Positions 1 to 7,591 of a stretch of DNA of 28,332 nt are shown piece by piece. Each line of letters opens with the position of its first letter. The first letter of the stretch is position 1. A model generated the notes under the pieces. It saw nothing but the letters and a program-made list of their open reading frames with translations, was not told the DNA's origin and did no database searches. Source of the DNA: an uncultured bacterium (lineage in GTDB: Bacteria; Vulcanimicrobiota; CADAWZ01); assembly GCA_949288455.1 (NCBI GenBank), contig CASEKF010000048.1:1-28332 (forward strand). The letters are read 5' to 3'. Position numbers and translations under genes: made by a program.

Positions 1-234
1 CGCGAAAGCGAAGGCGGAACGCCGGGAATAGAAGAAGGAACGCCGGGACGCGAAGGAGAAGGCGAAACGCCGGGCATGGAAGGCGGAGAAGGAACGCCGG
101 GACGCGAAGGAGAAGGCGAAACGCCGGGCATGGAAGGCGGAGAAGGAACGCCGGGACGCGAAAGCGAAGGCGGAACGCCGGGAATAGAAGAAGGAACGCC
201 GGGACGCGAAGGAGAAACTCCGGGAATAGAAGGA
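1..234. repeat. Tandem repeat array encoding the PGV-rich tail
   Basis: Two exact 54-base units lie at 37-90 and 91-144, followed by diverged units to about 234. A higher-order copy is also visible: 1-60 reappears identically at 157-216, a 156-base period. Read on the minus strand in frame with the kinase homologue, each 54-base unit encodes an 18-residue block of two PGV motifs spaced nine residues apart, alternating PGVPSPPSM and PGVSPSPSR. A few units are shortened to seven residues. The array reaches the window edge, so its full length is unknown. Confidence 0.9.
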
Positions 235-1901
235 GAATTTTGCAAACGCTCTTCAGGAGAGATATTTGGAAGCTTATAAACAGACAAAGGAGCTAGCTTG
301 GTTTTTTCCTTCATAAGCTGCGGCAAAACGACCGAGCTTGTTAAAGCGGACTTGTTATTAATATCAAGAAGCGCTTCTCTCTTTGCGGAAGTTATCAAAG
401 GCGTTATCTCTTCAGGCGCAAAAGGAACGCTTTCAGACAATATCTGCGCATTATAATGTTTGCTTAATTCCTTATGCCAATACTCATATTTTTCGTTAAT
501 AGAAGTATAAATATTTTTGTTAGGCTCTATTTCAATAAAAGACGCGGCTCTCAAAGTATGCAAAGGATTTATTTTCTCGTTCAAAGCGCTCTTTGCGCTA
601 ATGGCTCCGCCTAGACAAGGAATTATTTTAGACTCCGTATATTCTATAGGTCTATCAAGTATATCGGCTAAAAACTGCGCGAAAAACCCCCATTGCTCGT
701 TATTGCTTATAAGCTTAATCTTTGAAAATCTTCCGCCTATATTCTGTATCCTTCTAATAATACCATAAATACAAAACGCTATGCTTTCGAAAATAGAATA
801 CATAAAATCCAAAGACGAAGTTTCGTAGCTCATATTTGAAAATATGCCTCTCATTTCGCTGTCCCAAAAAGGCGTTCTCTCGCCTCGGAAAAATGGAAAA
901 CACAACGGTCCGTCAAGACGCATGAAACGATTTTTCATCTCTTCTATAAAAATTTGAGGATTTATCCCTCCTGGAAATAAAGTTCTAAGAAAATGCCGTA
1001 TAACTCCATTTCCTGCGTTAGTAGTTCCTCCCCAAATATACGTATCTTCATCCGCAAGATTATACCAAAGAGCTTCCTCATCGTCCATCTTTGGCAAAAA
1101 AGGCGACAATACCTGAACAGACGTAGCAAAATCCATATTTATGCATATTTCTTCAGAAGGTCTTACGCCTGAGCCGAGATTAACGGCCGCGATAGAAGAA
1201 GAACCCAAAATAAGAGGAATATTATTAGGAAGCCCGCATTTTCTGCTTATGTTTCCGGACATATAGCCTAGAACTTCATAAGGGCTTTTAAGCGGAGGAA
1301 GACCGGCGTCCGTAATTTCAAGAATTTTTAAAGCATCGAAACTCCATATTTTATCATGTATATCAAACAGACCGGAGGAGGACGCGGTAGCGTAATCTTC
1401 CGCAATTTTTCCCGTTAAAACTGAAATAAGATAACTTTTTAAAGAAAGATACTTATATACCGAAGAATATTTTTCATAATTTCTCATTTTAAAACAAAAA
1501 AGTCTTTTAAACGGGAAATAAGAGGAAACCGGACAACCGGTAATTTTATGCAGTTCGACGGATTTATTGCCAAAATGCTTCGCTTCGCTTTTCGTTAAAG
1601 TTTTGACGTCTCCCCATAGAGATATTAAAGTCAACGGATTATTATTTCTGTCTACTCCTATGTATGAATAAGGCTCCGCAGAAATACATATTCCGGATAT
1701 AATTCCGCTCTTAGACTTCATTTTTACGAGGGTACGCCTTACGCAGTCAATAAACGAAGAGATAATTTCATCAGGATGAAATTCTGATCGAAATTGAGAT
1801 ATGGGCAGAAAAACATGAGACGCAGGTTGAAATTTATCGTCGAAAACGCAGGCGTCGGCTCCTGAAGAACTTATATTGACAGTCAGTATATATTTTGTCA
1901 T
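1..1901 (-). CDS. FGGY-family carbohydrate kinase homologue, probably inactive, with PGV-rich repetitive C-terminal tail (partial)
   Basis: The minus strand is open from the start region to the left edge, so the protein is truncated after about 633 residues. Residues 1-485 follow the FGGY kinase (xylulokinase/gluconokinase) plan: an N-terminal MTKYILTVNISSSG segment, DYATASSSGLFDI near 169-181, and PFFRGERTPFWDSEMRG at 336-352. The nucleotide and catalytic motifs are degenerate. The usual first Asp of D-x-G-T is Asn9. The GGGD loop holding the catalytic Asp is GSSS (233-236). The GTS motif is DFATS (257-261). The C-terminal GGGA loop is SNNE (399-402). After a linker (about 490-555) comes a Pro/Gly/Val/Ser/Arg-rich repeat tail. 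I chose the ATG at 1901 because it gives the family-like N-terminus; the ATG at 1922 adds seven residues. Family membership is secure; loss of activity is inferred. Confidence 0.85.
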   Translation of the reverse strand, partial: MTKYILTVNISSSGADACVFDDKFQPASHVFLPISQFRSEFHPDEIISSFIDCVRRTLVKMKSKSGIISGICISAEPYSYIGVDRNNNPLTLISLWGDVKTLTKSEAKHFGNKSVELHKITGCPVSSYFPFKRLFCFKMRNYEKYSSVYKYLSLKSYLISVLTGKIAEDYATASSSGLFDIHDKIWSFDALKILEITDAGLPPLKSPYEVLGYMSGNISRKCGLPNNIPLILGSSSIAAVNLGSGVRPSEEICINMDFATSVQVLSPFLPKMDDEEALWYNLADEDTYIWGGTTNAGNGVIRHFLRTLFPGGINPQIFIEEMKNRFMRLDGPLCFPFFRGERTPFWDSEMRGIFSNMSYETSSLDFMYSIFESIAFCIYGIIRRIQNIGGRFSKIKLISNNEQWGFFAQFLADILDRPIEYTESKIIPCLGGAISAKSALNEKINPLHTLRAASFIEIEPNKNIYTSINEKYEYWHKELSKHYNAQILSESVPFAPEEITPLITSAKREALLDINNKSALTSSVVLPQLMKEKTKLAPLSVYKLPNISPEERLQNSPSIPGVSPSRPGVPSSIPGVPPSLSRPGVPSPPSMPGVSPSPSRPGVPSPPSMPGVSPSPSRPGVPSSIPGVPPSLS

Positions 1902-2083
1902 TTTAGTTGATTCCGCATTCATAAAACATTTCGGTTCATAATAATATTATAATATTTATTAGAAGAATTTTCTATCATGTCAATTATTATTCCTTTATCA
2001 AATAGAGGTTTTAAAAAGCGTAAAATAGAAAATATATAGCTCTAAAATAATCTGTAAACATAACTTAAGGAAGGTTTATTTGC

Positions 2084-2668
2084 ATGAAACGATATATTAT
2101 AAAAACTGCGATTTTATGCTTTACTCTCTGCTTTATTTTTTCATTTGGAGTTTCCTGCAGCGCGGGAGGAAAAACTCCTCAAAACGACGCGGCAACCGCT
2201 CAAAGCAACCGGAATATAAAAGAAGACGAAAAGGCGGACCAGACTACGCGGGAGACAACAGAGGAAGACAATACAAACCAGACTACACGGGAGGCAAATA
2301 CAGAAATGAACGAAAAAATAATAGAAACAAAATCCGGACTAAAATATATAGACATAAAAGAAGGCGTTGGAGAAATGCCTAAAAACGGAGATATGGTAGT
2401 AGTACACTATACCGGAGTATTCGAAAACGGACAGAAATTTGATTCAAGCGTAGACAGAGGCATGCCTTTTAAATTTAGACTCGGAATGAAGCAAGTAATT
2501 CCGGGATGGGACGAAGGCGTGTCGACTATGAAACCCGGAGGCAAAAGGCGTCTTATAATTCCCGGGAGCCTAGGATACGGACCTAAGGGAATAGTAGACA
2601 GAGGCAAAGTTATAATACCGCCCAACGCAACGCTTATTTTCGACGTAGAATTTATTGAAGTAGAATAA
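2084..2668 (+). CDS. FKBP-type peptidyl-prolyl isomerase, lipoprotein
   Basis: The 194-residue protein starts with a lipoprotein signal peptide (hydrophobic core to residue 21, lipobox GVSC with Cys25). A charged, Thr/Glu-rich linker follows, containing two near-repeats of NQTTRE/DQTTRE type (about 50-72). The last 110 residues are a complete FKBP domain: VVVHYTGVFENGQKFDSS, VIPGWDEGV, GGKRRLIIP, LGYG and a C-terminal IFDVEFIEVE strand. FKBPs isomerise Xaa-Pro bonds and help folding; the lipid anchor and linker place this one at an envelope membrane face. A purine-rich AAGGAAGG lies about ten bases before the ATG. It is transcribed away from the kinase homologue and is followed 63 bases later by another exported protein. 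Confidence 0.93.
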   Translation: MKRYIIKTAILCFTLCFIFSFGVSCSAGGKTPQNDAATAQSNRNIKEDEKADQTTRETTEEDNTNQTTREANTEMNEKIIETKSGLKYIDIKEGVGEMPKNGDMVVVHYTGVFENGQKFDSSVDRGMPFKFRLGMKQVIPGWDEGVSTMKPGGKRRLIIPGSLGYGPKGIVDRGKVIIPPNATLIFDVEFIEVE

Positions 2669-2731
2669 ATCCTAAAATGAATTTTGTACGTTTACGTTAA
2701 ATTATGCAAAAAATGATGGAGGACCAAAACG

Positions 2732-3343
2732 ATGAAATATATATACGGCTTTATAATTTCACTTTCGCTTATATGCTTTATGGCCCACGCGGCTTTAAGC
2801 GCAGAACAATGGCCTTCGGATTTAGATTCTTCGCCAAACGGCGCGACTAAAGTAGAAAAAGAATATCCTGCTAGTACGTTAGCCCCTGCGGCCAACGGCA
2901 TGAAAAGAGTTTCATACGCAAATTTTACAATGGATTATCCGGCATCATGGCAGGTACGTCAGGACGCGCAGCCTCCTATTTTTTTTACGGCTATGCTGCC
3001 GACGTCTTCATCCTCTTTCCAAAGCAACATTGTTCTCACAACGGACGATCTAACGTCCTTCGGCCAAATTTCTAGCGAACAATACGCAAATTTCACTCTA
3101 TCTCAACTGCAAAGCCAACTGCCTGGATTTAATCTTATGTCAAAAGAAACTATTTCTATCGGAGGCAAAAATGCCTCGAGACTAATTTTCTCGTCTACGA
3201 TAAACGGAATCCAACTAACTCAAATGCAAATATATATGATAAGCGGAAAAACAGGGATTATCGCTACGGTATCTTCCGAATCTTCTTCGGCTCAAAAAGT
3301 TTTTTCAGAAGCCGGAAAAGCGTTAAATACCATAAAATTCTAA
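2732..3343 (+). CDS. Exported PsbP/DcrB-like protein of unknown function
   Basis: A GGAGG precedes the ATG closely. The protein has a signal peptide (Lys2, hydrophobic stretch to about 20, likely cleavage after AHA or ALSA near residue 24). The mature part begins with a disordered stretch, then a domain starting around YANFTMDYPASWQV. That Tyr-Pro-x-x-Trp opening is typical of the MOG1/PsbP-like fold found in PsbP and DcrB proteins. The C-terminus (IYMISGKTGIIATVSSE, then an amphipathic helix ending NTIKF) also fits that fold, where a final strand-helix follows a lipid- or protein-binding sheet. No catalytic residues are evident. It may be co-transcribed with the FKBP lipoprotein upstream. 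The fold assignment is by pattern only. Confidence 0.75.
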   Translation: MKYIYGFIISLSLICFMAHAALSAEQWPSDLDSSPNGATKVEKEYPASTLAPAANGMKRVSYANFTMDYPASWQVRQDAQPPIFFTAMLPTSSSSFQSNIVLTTDDLTSFGQISSEQYANFTLSQLQSQLPGFNLMSKETISIGGKNASRLIFSSTINGIQLTQMQIYMISGKTGIIATVSSESSSAQKVFSEAGKALNTIKF

Positions 3344-3396
3344 GCACAAAAAAAGAGAAGTTCGAATCTGTTCAATAAAACAGTATAATTTGTTTT

Positions 3397-3434
3397 CGTA
3401 AAAACGGCATGGTTTCGGCCATGTCGTTTTTACG
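3397..3434 (+). terminator. Strong hairpin, probable terminator of the FKBP/PsbP-like unit
   Basis: A 16-base-pair stem (3397-3412 with 3419-3434, one G-U wobble) encloses a six-base loop TTTCGG. The stem ends in A/T-rich base pairs, so the 3' arm supplies a T-run (GTTTTTACGTTTTG). It lies 54 bases after the stop of the PsbP-like gene and is the most stable simple hairpin I saw in the window. Its position fits factor-independent termination. Confidence 0.7.
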
Positions 3435-3439
3435 TTTTG

Positions 3440-3800
3440 AATTTCCATATAAGTCAATTTGCGGAGAGTATGCCCGATATCTTGCAGCCGACGCTCAAAA
3501 ACTGCGCTCGGCGTCCGACGAACTTGTCCGTTGCGAGGATATATCAGGCATTTGCCATATCGTTATGCCTGTGATTTTCGGCATCTCTAAATATAGGTGT
3601 TCTTAACATATCGAATAAATCTATCAAACTTGTCCGATTGCGTTTCGTAAATCCATATTTCATTTTCAAGCTACATCTTTATTTTCAGGTCTGTTTTTTG
3701 TAAGGTATATCTGTTCCTGAGCATAATCGTCATACAAGGCTTCAAACGAGCCGACTACGACTTTTCATCGACGCCTCTTCATAAATACGCTTGATTGAAT
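3440..3800 (-). pseudogene. Possible decayed large serine recombinase fragment
   Basis: No intact gene fills 3344-3871. On the minus strand three short segments in different frames appear in the order expected for the C-terminal half of large serine recombinases. They are IKRIYEEAS (about 3770-3796), GSFEALYDDYAQEQ (about 3710-3752) and DKFDRFIRYVKNTYI (about 3590-3634). The family typically has a RIYED...RFExLxxDYExEQ...RFLxLVRKYT series there. Several frameshifts and stops separate them, so nothing is functional. The match is by eye and short. The stretch could instead be unrelated noncoding sequence. Confidence 0.3.
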
Positions 3801-3871
3801 ATATTAAACCTTCAACAGACACAGAATATAGCGTTAAGCAAACTACCTAAACGCCTGTTTTGTTTAAATTC

Positions 3872-5107
3872 TTATCCGTTTTCCCGCTCCACTTTTACAA
3901 ACGATACGGTTCCGTCTTTATTTATTCCATACCTTATGCCTCTCCATATCATATCTTTTCTGAAGATTGACGCGATCAGGCAAGAAAAGCCCATAAGAAG
4001 GGCGGGAAGAGCCATTAAAAACCATACGAAATAATTTTGACCTTCTTTTCCTTCAAACCGACTCAGAGATAATATCATCAAGAAAAATATCAAAATAAGA
4101 CAATAAAATAACATCGCATACGTCTGCCATATACAAAACGAAACGATAAAAGGGAAAAAACAAACGAACAAGCCCAAAGCAGTAAGAGTATTCAATCCCG
4201 TAAAGACAATGGCCGCAATCCAATGAGGCTTGCAATATATTTTAAGATATTGAACCTGTCTTAAGAACCACTCGAAAAGAGCCTTAGGATCGTTAATCAC
4301 ATTGGAACTTTCCGCAAGACATATAGGCACAAAAATACGTTTAAGCTTATTTTTAATTATAATTTCCATCAAGGATATATCGTCCGCAACTGCCTTAGCC
4401 CAACGCTTATCCACTCCATATTTCAAGAAAACGTCCCTCTTTATAGCCATAGAGCCTCCCCACATTCCGTCTGAAGAAGACATCAAGGTTCCAAGATAGG
4501 CGCTCAGCATAGCGTGCATAGTTCCCCAAAAAGTAAATTTTTCAGGTTTAAGCCATCTAAAAGCGGTAGTAGCATGAACATTAAGATCAGACAAAGGAAG
4601 AATCAAATCTCTAAGCCAAGTCTTGCCGGGTTTTACGTCGGCGTCGGCAAAAACGAATACCTCCGCTTTATCTTCTCTTTTCAGCTCTTCGTTTATAGCC
4701 GCTAAAAGATTATGATTTTTTTGACAATTTTGAACGGCTCTACCCGATATCACGCCGTATGCGTACGGATATTTTTCGATAAGGCTTCTAATAAGCGGAG
4801 TCGCCGCGTCAGATTCGCTTTCAGTAATAAAATATATTCTATAAGACGGATAATCTTGAGTCAACATAGCCTTTAAGTATACGTCGACCTTCTCCTCAAT
4901 GCCTTTGCATGGTACAAAAACGGCGACGGTTAAAACTTTTGAAGAATCATATTTAACCGCATAACTTGGATAAGACTTTCGATAAATTATACTTCTTAAC
5001 GCAAAAATAAGATTTAAAACGCTTAAAACAAAAGCCGCCGCAAGCAGAATAACTAAAGTCGCCACAAAAGAAAATACAGCTCCCGAAACTATAACTGCGG
5101 TGTTCAT
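3872..5107 (-). CDS. Membrane glycosyltransferase family 2 (ceramide glucosyltransferase/HpnI-like)
   Basis: The 411-residue protein has an N-terminal membrane helix, a cytosolic GT2/GT21-type catalytic domain and a C-terminal block of hydrophobic helices. Visible motifs are VFVPCKG at the start of the domain, FADADVKP (the DxD metal/nucleotide site, about 154-161), VADDIS (about 241-246, likely catalytic Asp) and FLRQVQYLK (about 281-289), equivalent to the family's (Q/R)xxRW-like element. Such enzymes transfer sugars from nucleotide donors to membrane lipids such as ceramide or hopanoids; the acceptor cannot be read here. The ATG at 5107 is preferred over one at 5125 because AGAGAGGATAAA sits just before it. 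It is divergent from the zinc-ribbon/ankyrin gene. Confidence 0.85.
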   Translation of the reverse strand: MNTAVIVSGAVFSFVATLVILLAAAFVLSVLNLIFALRSIIYRKSYPSYAVKYDSSKVLTVAVFVPCKGIEEKVDVYLKAMLTQDYPSYRIYFITESESDAATPLIRSLIEKYPYAYGVISGRAVQNCQKNHNLLAAINEELKREDKAEVFVFADADVKPGKTWLRDLILPLSDLNVHATTAFRWLKPEKFTFWGTMHAMLSAYLGTLMSSSDGMWGGSMAIKRDVFLKYGVDKRWAKAVADDISLMEIIIKNKLKRIFVPICLAESSNVINDPKALFEWFLRQVQYLKIYCKPHWIAAIVFTGLNTLTALGLFVCFFPFIVSFCIWQTYAMLFYCLILIFFLMILSLSRFEGKEGQNYFVWFLMALPALLMGFSCLIASIFRKDMIWRGIRYGINKDGTVSFVKVERENG

Positions 5108-5195
5108 TTTATCCTCTCTTTTCATATGTATTTCGCATATTGGAACAAAAATTTATTTTCTTGCCGTTTTCTGTTTAACCTTTCAAAAATCTAAA

Positions 5196-5252
5196 AATTA
5201 CTTATAAAAAAAGGAAAAAATATCTTTCGTCAAGTAATTAAATAAGTAATTA
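5196..5252. promoter_or_regulatory. Cluster of AAGTAATTA boxes in a divergent intergenic region
   Basis: Between the divergent GT2 and ankyrin genes, AAGTAATTA occurs twice in direct orientation, 12 bases apart (5232-5240 and 5244-5252). The same motif appears inverted as AATTACTTAT at 5196-5205, a perfect 10-base inverted repeat with 5242-5251. Spacing near one helical turn and placement between divergent starts suggest a regulator site. The region is A/T-rich, so chance is a real alternative. Confidence 0.35.
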
Positions 5253-5316
5253 TATAAGCGACCAGATACAAGCCGTTATTAGTCGTAACAAACCGGTGAC
5301 GTTAAGGGAGAATATT

Positions 5317-6093
5317 ATGCCTAAAAATTGTATTAAATGCGGAAAACAAAATAATGATAAAGCTAAATTTTGCAATGGCTGCGGCGCTCCGTTCACGGCT
5401 GTGTCTGATACGCCGGCTCCCCGTCCTCAAACGCGTATGCCTAAAATACCGTCTAAGCCCGCACACGCAGACATAAATAAGCCTTCCAATGAAAAGCCGA
5501 CGTCGTCCTTAGCTCCGGACGTTATGATCAGAGCCGTCATGACGGGAAATATCAACGAAGTTAAAAAACTGTCATCGTCATACCCTATAAAAAATAAGCT
5601 TACGGATAAATATGGAAATAATCTTTTGCATATAGCCGTTGAAAGCGGGAAAAGAGAAATGGTATCTTTTTTGCTTGAAACCGGATTAAATATCAACGAA
5701 AAAAATAAGCTAAACGAATCTCCTTTCTTTATAGCAATAAACAAGGGAGACTTGATGATGGTCGAACTTCTTGCTTTAAAAGGAGCCGACATTAACTCAG
5801 AAGACACAACCGGATTAACTCCTTTAGATTTAGCCGTCAGAAGAAACGACGTAGATATACTGGGACTCCTGGTAGAAAAAGGCGCAAATGTACAAAAAGC
5901 CGACGGAATAGGTTGGACTCCGGCTCATAGAGCGTGTTTTTTAGGAAATTTAGAAGCCCTTAAAATTCTAAAAAATTGCGGCGCGAATATAAACGCAAGA
6001 GACAAAGCAAATAGAACGCCGCTTTACTACGCTGAAAAAGAAGGACATAAGGACATATGTCAATACTTAGTTAAATCGGGAGCCACAATATAA
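5317..6093 (+). CDS. Zinc-ribbon and ankyrin-repeat protein
   Basis: The 258-residue protein begins with a zinc ribbon, CIKCGKQ...FCNGCG, with two CxxC knuckles ten residues apart. A Pro/Lys-rich linker follows (about 25-75), then roughly five ankyrin repeats from about 85 to the end. Repeat hallmarks include NLLHIAVESGKREMVSFLLETGLNIN, GLTPLDLAVRRNDVDILGLLVEKGANV and RTPLYYAEKEGHKDICQYLVKSGA. Ankyrin arrays bind protein partners; the ribbon probably holds one structural zinc. No signal peptide, so cytosolic. The ATG at 5317 is preferred because AAGGGAG lies eight bases before it; an in-frame GTG at 5296 lacks this. The phosphohexomutase follows 28 bases downstream and is probably co-transcribed. 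The partner is unknown. Confidence 0.9.
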   Translation: MPKNCIKCGKQNNDKAKFCNGCGAPFTAVSDTPAPRPQTRMPKIPSKPAHADINKPSNEKPTSSLAPDVMIRAVMTGNINEVKKLSSSYPIKNKLTDKYGNNLLHIAVESGKREMVSFLLETGLNINEKNKLNESPFFIAINKGDLMMVELLALKGADINSEDTTGLTPLDLAVRRNDVDILGLLVEKGANVQKADGIGWTPAHRACFLGNLEALKILKNCGANINARDKANRTPLYYAEKEGHKDICQYLVKSGATI

Positions 6094-6121
6094 CGCTCAG
6101 TTTTACGGGAGAAAGAAAAAA

Positions 6122-7591
6122 ATGCCTATATCGTTCGGAACAGAAGGCTGGAGAGCCGTTATCGGCGATAAGTTCACTTTTGACAACGTAAAAAAATTTG
6201 CAAAAGCTATTGCTAACTGGCTGTATTGGCCGAAACGAAATAAATTAAGCGTATATTCCGGAAATCGTTCGGGCGCAGTTACGTTTTCCTGCGAATCTCC
6301 TAAAAAGGGAATAGCCGTAGGTTATGACACAAGATTTATGTCAGATAAATTTGCAGCCGCAATTGCGGACGAATTCGCCGCTTGCGGTATTCCTGTTTTT
6401 CTATCTTCCTCTTTCACCGCATCCCCTATAATTTCTAACTTTGTACGACAAAATAAATTAGCGGCCGGCATAATAATTACCGCAAGCCATAATTCCCCCG
6501 AATATAACGGCGTAAAATATAAAGGAGAATATGGAGGAAGCGCCGTAAGCGAATTTGTCTGGGGCATAGAAAACATACTCAAATCTAAAAAAAATTATCT
6601 GCCTCCATTTTGCAAAAAAGCCGAAGTATCTATATTTTCTCCGGAAAAACAATATATCGACGACATAACCGAATTTGTAGACATGGAAAGAATTGCAAAT
6701 TCAAGATTCGCCATAATAAGCGATCCGATATACGGCGCCGCCGCCGGTCTTTTAGATAAAATTTTTTCTTCAGCCGGAGTTTATATAGACGAAATAAGGA
6801 ACGAAAAAAATCCGCTTTTCGGCGGATACACTCCGATTCCTGCGGTAAGCAATATAGCTCCGCTTATGAAAAAAATCTTAAAAAATAACGCGGACGTAGG
6901 TTTTGCTTTCGACGGAGACGGAGATACGGTAGGAGTAGTCGACTCTTACGGTTCTTTTCTTCAGTCTTATGACGTTTTCTCAATTATCCTGTGGCATCTA
7001 ATTGAAAACAGAAAAGAAAACGGGGGCATAGCCGCTACTTTTTCTACTTCAAAACTGATAAAATCCATGGCTGAAAAATACGGGCTAGATTTTTATGAAA
7101 CGCCGGTAGGTTTTAGACATATAACCGAATTAATGCTTAAGAGCAATATTCTAGCCGGAGGAGAAGAGTCGGGAGGCATAGGGGTTAAAAACAGCATACC
7201 TGATAAAAACGGGCCTCTGATAGCATTGCTTTTACTTGAAGCAATGGCCATAACCGGAAAAAGCATAGCGGAAATAAAAAGCTGCATAACGGATAAATTC
7301 GGCCTATTCTGCCTTCACAGAGTCGATATCAAATTTAAAAACAACGAAGAAAAAGACGACGTGATAGCAAAATTATGCCAAACTCTACCGGCGTCGTTCG
7401 CCAATGAAAAAATTAAAGAAATAAGCTGTTTAGACGGCGTTAAATGTCTCCTCCAAGACGGCAGCTGGATTTTATTCAGAGCATCAGGAACAGAGCCGGT
7501 TTTTAGGATATACGCGGAATCGGCGACGCATCAAAAATCCTACGATATTTTAAACGAATGCGAAATATTTATACAAAAAATTATTGGTTAA
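6122..7591 (+). CDS. Phosphoglucomutase/phosphomannomutase-family phosphohexomutase
   Basis: The 489-residue protein has the four-domain alpha-D-phosphohexomutase layout: FGTEGWRAVIG at the N-terminus, the phosphoserine loop TASHNSPEYNG with Ser122, the metal loop FDGDGDTVGVVD (Asp264, 266, 268), the sugar loop GGEESGGIG (about 346) and the C-terminal phosphate loop RASGTEPVFRIY. It would interconvert hexose-1- and hexose-6-phosphates to supply nucleotide sugars. The residue after the last metal-binding Asp is Thr269, where most relatives have Arg, so specificity or rate may differ. GGGAG precedes the ATG. Its 3' end overlaps the most upstream start of the next glycosyltransferase, suggesting translational coupling. 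Whether glucose, mannose or glucosamine phosphate is the substrate cannot be told. Confidence 0.92.
   Translation: MPISFGTEGWRAVIGDKFTFDNVKKFAKAIANWLYWPKRNKLSVYSGNRSGAVTFSCESPKKGIAVGYDTRFMSDKFAAAIADEFAACGIPVFLSSSFTASPIISNFVRQNKLAAGIIITASHNSPEYNGVKYKGEYGGSAVSEFVWGIENILKSKKNYLPPFCKKAEVSIFSPEKQYIDDITEFVDMERIANSRFAIISDPIYGAAAGLLDKIFSSAGVYIDEIRNEKNPLFGGYTPIPAVSNIAPLMKKILKNNADVGFAFDGDGDTVGVVDSYGSFLQSYDVFSIILWHLIENRKENGGIAATFSTSKLIKSMAEKYGLDFYETPVGFRHITELMLKSNILAGGEESGGIGVKNSIPDKNGPLIALLLLEAMAITGKSIAEIKSCITDKFGLFCLHRVDIKFKNNEEKDDVIAKLCQTLPASFANEKIKEISCLDGVKCLLQDGSWILFRASGTEPVFRIYAESATHQKSYDILNECEIFIQKIIG

Noticed and set aside
1-234. CRISPR array
   Set aside because: The repeats have no unique spacers and are in-frame protein-coding tandem units.
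76-279. Plus-strand frame rich in EGGEGTPGRE repeats
   Set aside because: It is the antisense of the repeat tail. The minus-strand frame is continuous with a recognisable kinase fold, while the plus frame lacks a ribosome site and ends shortly after the repeats.
2080-2382. Plus-strand basic ORF overlapping the FKBP gene start
   Set aside because: It is an out-of-frame shadow; the FKBP frame has a lipobox, linker and full domain.
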